Part shown: piece by piece, positions 5,401-11,012 of the stretch
Position numbering within the stretch: the first letter of the stretch is position 1
Layout of the letters: each line of letters starts with the position of its first letter
Assembly (NCBI GenBank): GCA_934096535.1
Contig: CAKOMC010000047.1
Span: 1 to 11,012 of the forward strand
Length of the DNA stretch: 11,012 bases
Source of the DNA: an uncultured Bacilli bacterium
Lineage (GTDB): Bacteria; Bacillota_I; Bacilli_A; RF39; UBA660
Direction: 5' to 3'
The notes under the pieces: generated by a model
Seen by the model: only the letters and a program-made list of their open reading frames with translations
Told to the model about the DNA's origin: nothing
The model's database searches: none
Translations under genes and position numbers: made by a program

Positions 5401-8290
5401 AAAATTAAAAGACAATAATAAGGATACTTATGAAGAAGCTAAAAAGGCTTTCGTTTCAGGAATTCAATCTGAAATAAAAAATAAAGCCAGCGATATTGCT
5501 AAATCCTTAGTAACAAAAGTTGGTGGTGAAGCCTTATTATTTGGTCTTCAAACTTTATGTAATATATCCCAAAATGCTCAAGGCTTGCCTGAACTAATCG
5601 GAGCTATATTCAAAGTTCTTGCTGGAGCTTGTAAAGGATGGACTTATGCATCAGAAGCTATAATTACTACTGTAAATACTTTATCAAAAGATGAAAATCT
5701 AAAAATCTTATGGATTGAAGATGGCGGTGATTTTGAGTATGATTATCAAGTCCATAGTTATAAAACTGATACTGAAAATACAACTTTAAGTGAAAAAGAA
5801 AAACTTTTAAAAGCTCAGTTAGATGTAGATAATTCGACTAATGTTCATGTTAATAAGGGGGAAGATAAATCGGCAAGTTTTAAATCAAATGCTATTTGGA
5901 TTCCAACTTTAAAAAATAATGGTGCTTATACTGCTGGTTCTGTCAAGTTTGGAGCTACATTCCATCTTAGCCAAATTCAAGTAGCTGTAAATTCATTTAA
6001 TAATTTTGTTTCATATAGCGGTAAAGCTTATGAAAATATAGCTAATGGTTTAAAAACAGTTGAAGCAGATTTAAAAGAACTTGGTAGTGTCTTTGGAGAT
6101 ACCGAAAAGTTACAAAACGGTAAAGGTGCTTTAGAAGGTTTCACTTTTGATGAAAATCAAAAAGCAAGTTTACTTGCAGCTGCAAATAGAATTTCTAGTT
6201 TAATTAATAGTGTTAGCACATTAATTAATAGTGTAGATAAACTTCAAGCTAATGCTTCAGTTTTAACAGATTACTTAATTGATTTTGTTTATGACTTTAT
6301 GGGAATCTTTAATAATAAATATTATACTATCTCACAAATTCGTCATACTATGGAACAAAATAAAGTAGATTATAATAATTTAGTTGAACAATTAGAAGAT
6401 ATGGCTTCTAACATGAGTGATTGTACTACTTGGAATAATCAATATAAATTTAATCCCAATATAACATTTAGTTACAATTATACTGGTACTTATTTTAGTA
6501 ATAAAAAAGATTCCAGAACTAATGAAATTAAATTATCTCCAATCAATCAGGGAGATATTGAAGAAGTATATTATTACTGTGATAGTGATGTTGATATAAA
6601 TGATGCTCAAAAACTTAGTACGATTCTTAGTGGTAAATGTATTACTTCTGATGATTTAATTGGTGGTATTATAACATCTCTATTAGGAAATAATAGTGAG
6701 TATGCTGGTATCTTAAAGAATTTAACTGGTAATGTGAAGGCTATTAAATCTTTATTAAGTAATACTAAAAATAAAGATATTCTAAATAATTTTGATGTAT
6801 CTAATGTAACTTCATTTATTACTAATATTTTAGGTGTTAATACTGATGATAATACCGATGCCAATGATGATACCGTTTTAACAACCAATGTTCCTGGTCG
6901 TATATCTTATACTCTTATTAATGGGGGAACATCAATAGGTAGCGTCGGTAATGCCATTAAAACTGATGGGTTAAATGGTCTAATTGTTGAACTATCTAAA
7001 AACCTAAAATATACTTTAATTAATGAAAATAACATCAAATATCGTAATGTTGGTCGTGTTATTAAAATATCTCGTGCTGGCAATCCGGGTATAGCTATTT
7101 CTGGTATCCATGCTCAATCATTAGTATCTAATGCCTTAGCGTTCCTAGGTGGTAATAGTGAAATTTTAAGTAAAATATCTGATATTTTAGAAAAAACTAC
7201 GGGTTTGCAACTAATTTATTATAAATCGAGTCAATCTTATTGGACAACAAGTAATAAAGGTATTTATACAACAGCACCAACTTCATCTGATTCTGTTTAT
7301 ATTGACAATGGCGATGCGGCTCTAACAAATCCAGATATTGTTTCTGGAAATGGTAGTGAAAAGAAAGCTGATGGAACATCTTATCCACTTCCACTTGATA
7401 CTAAAGTTGGTACATATATATATAAGATTAAAATAAATAATGTAGGAGAATATTATAACAATAACTTCTCATTAGGTCGTATTATGGATGATAGCGGTTA
7501 TATAAGTGGTACTTTTGCTAACCAATATGTATGTAAATATGATGTAAAAACAACACCGGATGATGGTGATGAGACATGTAAAACTATCTTAGAATCTGAT
7601 GTTTGTAAAGACTCTAATGGTTATTTTAGAGAACAATACATTAAAAATATAAATTATGCTCAAACTAATGGCATTGAAGAAAAATTTAATGCTTGTGTTA
7701 CAGCTCTTTTAGATAAGAATTGTTGTAATGAAGTAGGTAATAAAGTTCCAAGCGCTAGCGAAGAACGCTATAATCAAGTATGTAGTGATCATTGTTCTGG
7801 TGTAACTTTCTATAATGCCATTACGAATGGTGGTACTCTTAATAATACTGATAATAATAATGCTAATTCTGCCTTAATAACTAAGAATGGTACTCTAAAC
7901 TTTGTAACTAAAGTAGTATCTAATAATAATATGTTCCCTAATGGTGATGCATCTAAAAGCTTTAATTATAAAGGGACGACTTCCGGTTATGAAAATAAAG
8001 ATGAAAATGGTAAACCACAACCCCAAGAAATTAGTAAAATAATTGAACAATGGGAAGAAAAAGGTGATAGCATTTATGATGCTGATGCGGATTTCTCAAT
8101 TGATTTAAATGCGGCATGCATTGCTAAAATTAAGAGTTACAATGATGAACAAGAAAAAATTGATTTAGGTTTTGGTGATTACACATTAGGTTCTATTAGT
8201 AAAGAGTCTCGTGAATATAAATCTAAATTCTTACAAGATTTAAGAGAAAATCCGGGTACATGTGTAATTAAAGAAAAAACCACAAATTAG
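2402..8290 (+). CDS. Giant secreted mosaic surface protein (1962 aa)
   Basis: Signal peptide at residues 1-24 (cut after VNA), then a 1938-residue exported protein with about 31 cysteines (hand count). There is no transmembrane tail, LPXTG motif or obvious wall-binding repeat. Regions in order: a cysteine cluster (C32, C33, C52, C61, C77); a domain with FCIDPG at 211-216, resembling the cysteine side of surface thioester domains; an Ig-like, beta-rich stretch (about 365-510); cysteines 514 and 522; a cysteine-free helical stretch (about 535-790); a beta module with C793, C819, C823 and C864; a helical stretch (about 870-1085); another helical stretch with heptads (about 1187-1340); a beta module (1341-1413); a helical stretch ending in a D/N/T linker (about 1415-1497); a beta-rich part (1498-1710); and a cysteine-rich end (C1711 onward, C1774-C1775, C1794, C1798). 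It is likely a surface adhesin, pilus-tip protein or exported cargo. Overlap with the upstream stop (TAATG) suggests translational coupling. I do not know a characterised relative. Confidence 0.93.
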   Translation: MKKYSKALILILFLLTSNVGFVNATSDDNATCCKYITNGKTGYKWINSNATCANPVDSSYCKDIPNNTATAEDTKGCYANSSESLFEYVEKSKARSGWHLVNYDEATCNTFIKNIADDAATKAEQSAGNQVIVGADTTDGSKNTCKSYTVKRVREYNNSLYSGISRGNNKYFYSPVSVSFSDPYTSNRANQYYVYQTTSNCNDDNKNVPAFCIDPGAEGASISGTKYRPSTDSIIDKNTKFGRGMTKLYIYWYVEKKDEIMADYNGSAEGKEDYLNYIMNTISRLLVINYGKEAGISNIWAKKTWGNDEKKAWQKGKLVKSSGMNETSWNRLNTVWNDVKKTAEGSGDVVSKEDLDNEVQLYLEQDSVSMTQSSVAASFTITIKADKKSILDDILNNKKYSLSLSDEKDNAIALDVSDYSIGEWKRVSDTSANVKIDLKKADLGVVTDSVNINFSITAKSEKSLKNIILLQSVTSVSPKYKQPYQQFITFLNGTLGRTASLKVNYDIKKEKTSCTPLYYTDCKSTASVYHLVEGTQSPEIYSQIMSSIKSIDELNTFVNDVKSAIDQLKNFSLSLNDLKLVGGLTKNVSEKTSSIGQLMVELKNILNRVNVNNNKLAANLKNSISDAIERGNYLTLLSYITGSISDTISNGVDYDELLKEYNEILDAAKVAKEAGQVTDSTYEFLTNIKNMLSAGKSLGGIKNIIGAATTLGNYLVNNKGLDSEGIKGFSQVFTTFTGNLVTKAQDGMSGIVNSFNDIASKITNVVNNGGKLTDVSNIFSTLTSSISVDWEKCIIGDDTNEPTDPNGNSYTVQSENSYCKVVCKEDYAIKTPGKLGTVYAGQNISVNLDNVYHATVGMAGQRTCVTTSIDNQKYLDAAVAKKEEIKNKYNEFKKNYGKYKAAQLTNISDPRKPEIQESIADISGARGELESIAKGVVEAGIKPFIQKLVPNDLDKQYTYLSNFKSSDLISILVNCLTAGGTDSITDEVLGAMLDNDSEAKKLKDNNKDTYEEAKKAFVSGIQSEIKNKASDIAKSLVTKVGGEALLFGLQTLCNISQNAQGLPELIGAIFKVLAGACKGWTYASEAIITTVNTLSKDENLKILWIEDGGDFEYDYQVHSYKTDTENTTLSEKEKLLKAQLDVDNSTNVHVNKGEDKSASFKSNAIWIPTLKNNGAYTAGSVKFGATFHLSQIQVAVNSFNNFVSYSGKAYENIANGLKTVEADLKELGSVFGDTEKLQNGKGALEGFTFDENQKASLLAAANRISSLINSVSTLINSVDKLQANASVLTDYLIDFVYDFMGIFNNKYYTISQIRHTMEQNKVDYNNLVEQLEDMASNMSDCTTWNNQYKFNPNITFSYNYTGTYFSNKKDSRTNEIKLSPINQGDIEEVYYYCDSDVDINDAQKLSTILSGKCITSDDLIGGIITSLLGNNSEYAGILKNLTGNVKAIKSLLSNTKNKDILNNFDVSNVTSFITNILGVNTDDNTDANDDTVLTTNVPGRISYTLINGGTSIGSVGNAIKTDGLNGLIVELSKNLKYTLINENNIKYRNVGRVIKISRAGNPGIAISGIHAQSLVSNALAFLGGNSEILSKISDILEKTTGLQLIYYKSSQSYWTTSNKGIYTTAPTSSDSVYIDNGDAALTNPDIVSGNGSEKKADGTSYPLPLDTKVGTYIYKIKINNVGEYYNNNFSLGRIMDDSGYISGTFANQYVCKYDVKTTPDDGDETCKTILESDVCKDSNGYFREQYIKNINYAQTNGIEEKFNACVTALLDKNCCNEVGNKVPSASEERYNQVCSDHCSGVTFYNAITNGGTLNNTDNNNANSALITKNGTLNFVTKVVSNNNMFPNGDASKSFNYKGTTSGYENKDENGKPQPQEISKIIEQWEEKGDSIYDADADFSIDLNAACIAKIKSYNDEQEKIDLGFGDYTLGSISKESREYKSKFLQDLRENPGTCVIKEKTTN
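6200..6234 (+). repeat. Tandem heptad repeat inside the giant gene
   Basis: TTAATTAATAGTGT occurs at 6200-6213 and again, identically, at 6221-6234, with a period of 21 bases or 7 codons. It encodes LINSV twice (starting at residues 1267 and 1274) within a run of hydrophobic heptads (ISSLINSV-STLINSV-DKLQ). This matches a coiled-coil segment and suggests local growth by heptad duplication. Confidence 0.75.
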
Positions 8291-8310
8291 GGTAGGAAGG
8301 TGAAGAAAAT

Positions 8311-9156
8311 ATGAAAGAATCTTATTGGGGTTATTGGTTAGTAATGTTAGGTATCCTAGTAATAGGCGTTATGTTACTTGTAAACAGCACCACAACTGGT
8401 ACTACCCAAGACTATTATGAATTAAAGGAGACAACATCAGCCGCTATGGTTGATGCTGTCGACTACTCATATTATCGTTTATATGGCGATATTAAAATAG
8501 CTAAAGAAAAATTTATTGAGAATTTTATCAGACGTTTTTCTGAATCGGCTACGATGACTAAAAAATATAATATATCTTTTTATGATATTCAAGAAGTACC
8601 TCCTAAGGTTAGTGTTAAGATATCAAGTGTAAGTAATAGTGTGAATGTTGCTAATAGTGCTAACTCTTTTGACTTAGTAAATAAAATTGATATGCTTTTA
8701 CTAGCAGGAGATTCTAATGGCTCAACAACTCCTGGTTCTGATCCGTCCAAACTTGGCATGTGTAAAATAGATATTGATATAACCCTTGCTAAAGTATTTA
8801 AAGAATTATTAAAAGATGGTTCCACAAGTTTAATTCCTCAAAATCTAGCTACTAATATTTTAAATGCTAAAACAAAGCTTTCTAACTTGACTAAGTGGGC
8901 TAAGAAAGATGAAGAACTTACTGGTACTGAAGGTAATTATTGGTATGAATTTATTGATGCTTTTACTAGTGATTTTGATGAATCAATGGGTCAAACTAGA
9001 GATTCAATGGGATTATTCGTTGTCTATGATCCAACCAGACCACAAGAAGCTGGACATACATTTAATGGTTATGATGATGAAAAATATATTGAATATCGTG
9101 AAAGTGGTATCTTAGGGTATGCTTATTACAATAGAGAATGGATAAGTCATGATTAA
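8311..9156 (+). CDS. Single-pass membrane protein, possible TadE/TadF-like pseudopilin
   Basis: A 281-residue protein with a very short N-terminal tail and one transmembrane helix at about residues 5-25 (YWGYWLVMLGILVIGVMLLV). A long amphipathic stretch rich in A, T, D and Y follows (about 28-75, including ETTSAAMVDAVDYSYYR and YGDIKIAKEKF), then a mixed extracytoplasmic domain. An N-terminal hydrophobic helix leading into a helical region is the general plan of type IV-like pseudopilins, including TadE/TadF. Its place just before two CpaB-like genes and a CpaF-like ATPase supports a structural or minor-pilin role. It is longer than usual TadE proteins (about 130-200 residues). A prepilin peptidase site is not evident. 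It may belong to a named unknown-function family (possibly DUF5411, from memory only). The start has AAGGTGA 7 bases upstream, and the gap to the giant gene is 20 bases. Confidence 0.88.
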   Translation: MKESYWGYWLVMLGILVIGVMLLVNSTTTGTTQDYYELKETTSAAMVDAVDYSYYRLYGDIKIAKEKFIENFIRRFSESATMTKKYNISFYDIQEVPPKVSVKISSVSNSVNVANSANSFDLVNKIDMLLLAGDSNGSTTPGSDPSKLGMCKIDIDITLAKVFKELLKDGSTSLIPQNLATNILNAKTKLSNLTKWAKKDEELTGTEGNYWYEFIDAFTSDFDESMGQTRDSMGLFVVYDPTRPQEAGHTFNGYDDEKYIEYRESGILGYAYYNREWISHD

Positions 9157-9167
9157 GGAGAATAAAA

Positions 9168-9998
9168 ATGGATAAAATAAAAGAAGAAATAAAAAAGGTC
9201 TTATCAAACAAAAATACTTTAACAATTCTAATTGTTATCATTGGTATTATTTGTTTATATGCAATTTATAATTACCGAGTAACCCAAGCGGTAACGACAA
9301 TTCGCGTTCCTTATGCGAAAAAAGAAATTACTAGTCGTAGTCAAATTACAACAGATGCCATTGGCTATACCGAATTACCTAAAAGAATAGCTAGAAACCT
9401 TGGGGTTGTAACCTCGACTGCTAATATAACTAATAACTATGTAAAATATGGCGAAACCATTCCTGCTAACAGTTTCTTTTATAAAGATTATATTGTTACT
9501 TTTGAAGAAGCTACAACTAATGAATTTTCGGATATTCCGGATGGTTATACTGCTTATAACTTAGCTGTTGATATCAACTCAACTTATGGTAATTCTATTT
9601 ATACCGGCAATTATGTTGACTTATTTGTTAAAGCAACTTCTAATGCTAATCGTGTTATCTTTGGTCGTTTAATTCAAGGTATAAAAGTTTTAGCCGTCCT
9701 AGATTCTAGTGGTAATGATGTTTTTGAATCATCAACTGAAACTAGAACTCCGGCGCAAATGTGGTTTGCGGTTCCTGATGAATTATATACTTTATTAAAG
9801 AAAACCGAATATATTGGGGGAATTACAGTAATGCCAATTCCAAGAAACGCTAGTTACTCCGCAACTGACCGCGATGCAACAATTGATTCCCAATACATTC
9901 AAAACTTTATCTTGTCAAAATCAATTACGGTTAGTCAAAAATTCAGTACTAATACTGATACTAATCCAAATCAAGATAATACGAATACAGGAGAGTAG
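9168..9998 (+). CDS. CpaB/RcpC-like Tad pilus assembly protein, copy 1
   Basis: A 276-residue protein with a cytoplasmic N-tail, one transmembrane segment (about residues 18-34) and an extracytoplasmic part. The outer part starts with a SAF-type (antifreeze/flagellar FlgA-like) domain at about 45-115, marked by IRVPYAKKEITSRSQITTDAIG and then the IPANSFFYKD segment. The RcpC/CpaB middle domain follows, with GYTAYNLAV and GNYVDLFVKA (about 145-155), then AVLDSSGN and the closing MPIPRNASYS. CpaB/RcpC proteins belong to Tad/Flp pili, where they sit in the periplasm and help assembly with the secretin. In a one-membrane cell it would instead act on the outer face of the membrane or in the wall. 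The tail is rich in N, T and D (last 16 residues). AAGGAG lies 7 bases upstream. It is 11 bases from each neighbour, and its closest relative here is the next gene. Confidence 0.88.
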   Translation: MDKIKEEIKKVLSNKNTLTILIVIIGIICLYAIYNYRVTQAVTTIRVPYAKKEITSRSQITTDAIGYTELPKRIARNLGVVTSTANITNNYVKYGETIPANSFFYKDYIVTFEEATTNEFSDIPDGYTAYNLAVDINSTYGNSIYTGNYVDLFVKATSNANRVIFGRLIQGIKVLAVLDSSGNDVFESSTETRTPAQMWFAVPDELYTLLKKTEYIGGITVMPIPRNASYSATDRDATIDSQYIQNFILSKSITVSQKFSTNTDTNPNQDNTNTGE

Positions 9999-10009
9999 AA
10001 AGGATATTT

Positions 10010-10783
10010 ATGAAAAATGCACTAGCCCCCTTAAAAAGGTTTATTCAAAATAAAAATACCGTAACTATTATTTGTATAGTAGTTGGTATCTTAACATTAG
10101 TAATCGGTTATAACTACCGTGTTAATAAGAGTATTGATTTAGTAAGTATTCCTTATGCTCTAAAAGAAATACCTCGTAAAACTCAAATTACTAAGGATAT
10201 GATTGGTCATGTAAAAGTACCTCGTTCCCTAGTAACCAATGCTAAGAATATCATTCAATCGGATAAAGAGTTAATAAATTATTACTCTAGTTATTCTACA
10301 GATATTCCTGCTAAAAGTTTATTTTACAAAGAAGCAGTTTTAAAAGAAGAACAAATGCCTGATTATGCTTTTACTAATATGCAAGATGGTTATACGGTTT
10401 ATTCGTTAAAAGTAAATAATAAATCAACTTATTCTAACCGTTTCCGTCCGGGAGATTATATCGATCTTTATATGGAAGCTAAAGATAATAATAAAGTCAT
10501 GATGGCTATCTTAGTTAAATCAATTAAGATTAAAGCTATCAAAGACTCATCAGGTAATTCTATTTTAGAAAATACTTTATCAGGAGGAACTCCTTCCGCT
10601 CTACTATTTGAAGTAGAAGATAGTTTATTTGATTTATTAAAGAAGAGTGAATATGTTTCTAATGTCGAAATTATTCCGGTTCCAAGAAACTCAAATTATA
10701 CCAAAGAAGAAGGATCAACAACTGTTTCAACTGAGGAAATAACCAATTATATTTATAATAAAACGGAGACTATAACAAATTAG
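10010..10783 (+). CDS. CpaB/RcpC-like Tad pilus assembly protein, copy 2
   Basis: A 257-residue paralogue of the preceding gene. The first 70 residues align without gaps: NKNT-V/L-TI before the membrane segment (about 18-34), YNYRV at 34-38 in place of YNYRV in copy 1, then IPYALKEIPRKTQITKDMIG as the start of the SAF-type domain. The middle domain has GYTVYSLKV, then GDYIDLYMEA, AIKDSSGN, and closes with IPVPRNSNYT. It lacks the long N/T-rich tail of copy 1. By eye the two are about 40% identical, so the duplication is old. Having two copies suggests they may form a hetero-oligomer or act at different steps of pilus or secretion assembly. The ribosome site AAAGGA ends unusually close to the ATG (6 bases). 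It is followed after 17 bases by the CpaF-like ATPase gene. Confidence 0.88.
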   Translation: MKNALAPLKRFIQNKNTVTIICIVVGILTLVIGYNYRVNKSIDLVSIPYALKEIPRKTQITKDMIGHVKVPRSLVTNAKNIIQSDKELINYYSSYSTDIPAKSLFYKEAVLKEEQMPDYAFTNMQDGYTVYSLKVNNKSTYSNRFRPGDYIDLYMEAKDNNKVMMAILVKSIKIKAIKDSSGNSILENTLSGGTPSALLFEVEDSLFDLLKKSEYVSNVEIIPVPRNSNYTKEEGSTTVSTEEITNYIYNKTETITN

Positions 10784-10800
10784 AAAGAATGTGGTAAACA

Positions 10801-11012
10801 ATGAATGAAGCAATATTTGAGCAAATGGACTTCGGGCCTTTGGCAGAATTTTTAGCCGATGATGATATTACCGATATTTCTTATTCTAATAATGGTCAAG
10901 TTTGGTTAAAAACATTATCGAAGGGAGTTTATCAAGTTGAACGCCCCGACATTAATAATACTTTTATGGAAAAGTTAGCCTTCCAGTGTTCTAATGTTAT
11001 GGGTAAAACATT
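10801..11012 (+). CDS. cpaF: CpaF/TadA-type secretion ATPase (5' end only)
   Basis: The frame starts at ATG 10801 and runs open to the right edge (70 full codons). The visible N-terminal part includes PLAEFLADDDITDISYSNNG, then VWLKTLSKGVYQV and FMEKLAFQCSNVMGK. This is the N-terminal domain of CpaF/TadA (type II/IV secretion ATPase family), whose usual signature is a loop reading LaDpxVtEIxvNG followed by vwle. The family hydrolyses ATP in the cytoplasm as a hexamer to drive pilus assembly or secretion. Walker A, Walker B and the Asp/His boxes lie outside the window, so catalytic competence cannot be judged. The spacing to the previous gene is 17 bases, and only a weak ribosome site (AGAAAG, 10789-10794 region) precedes it. 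The platform proteins TadB/TadC and a pilin would be expected just downstream. Confidence 0.87.
   Translation, partial: MNEAIFEQMDFGPLAEFLADDDITDISYSNNGQVWLKTLSKGVYQVERPDINNTFMEKLAFQCSNVMGKT

Noticed and set aside
8424..8446. AAAGGAG followed by an in-frame ATG at 8444 inside the 281-aa gene
   Set aside because: An internal start would remove the transmembrane helix. The spacing (about 13 bases) is long and the upstream start has its own ribosome site.
8909..9115. Plus-strand 68-codon frame
   Set aside because: It is out of frame inside the 281-aa gene, has no ribosome site, and its composition (M, I, L, V rich) is typical of a frameshifted reading of AT-rich coding DNA.
10582..10587. Strong AGGAGG within the second CpaB-like gene
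   Set aside because: No start codon follows at a usable distance; it encodes part of SGGTPS in the frame of the gene.
1..11012. CRISPR arrays, tRNA genes, insertion sequences and phage elements
   Set aside because: No regularly spaced repeats, cloverleaf-like sequence, transposase-like frame or terminal inverted repeats were noticed; the window is filled by one ribosomal gene and one long operon.

Overview
The window is AT-rich DNA from a low-GC Gram-positive (Firmicutes/Bacilli-type) bacterium. Three things point there: the partial rpsD gene reads as a Bacillus-like S4 lacking the zinc cysteines, ribosome binding sites are strong AAAGGAG types, and genes are tightly packed. The style (giant Asn/Asp/Ser/Thr-rich secreted protein, Tad-type genes, no secretin) recalls uncultured gut Bacilli near the Mollicutes. 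That placement is an inference. Trp is always TGG in the reading frames, and all six visible stops are TAA or TAG.

Layout. Bases 1-485 (minus strand) hold the 5' part of rpsD, ribosomal protein S4. It is preceded by a promoter at 650-678 and a leader of about 158 nt with several alternative helices, as expected for the S4 autoregulatory leader. The roughly 290-bp divergent intergenic region also holds a likely promoter for the rightward genes (717-745).

Bases 781 to the right edge form one rightward operon of seven genes, with gaps of 11-20 bp or a 1-base overlap. In order they encode: a 285-aa N-terminally anchored extracytoplasmic protein of unknown function; a 249-aa protein with a signal peptide and a C-terminal membrane anchor; a 1962-aa secreted giant protein with about 31 cysteines; a 281-aa single-pass protein that may be a TadE/TadF-like pseudopilin; two tandem CpaB/RcpC-like proteins with SAF-type domains; and the start of a CpaF/TadA-type secretion ATPase, cut by the window edge.

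Working model. The last four genes are the front end of a Tad/Flp-type (type IVc) pilus or related secretion system in a one-membrane cell. The ATPase would power assembly, the two CpaB-like proteins would act as membrane-anchored extracytoplasmic assembly factors, and the 281-aa protein would be a minor pilin-like part. The first three genes have no standard Tad equivalent. Their co-transcription suggests they are the lineage-specific surface part of the machine: an adhesin, a very large tip or shaft protein, or an exported cargo with two membrane-bound helpers. The giant protein looks like a mosaic of cysteine-bearing beta modules separated by long cysteine-poor helical segments. It is the most novel element here. 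No insertion sequence, tRNA, CRISPR array or clear factor-independent terminator was seen.
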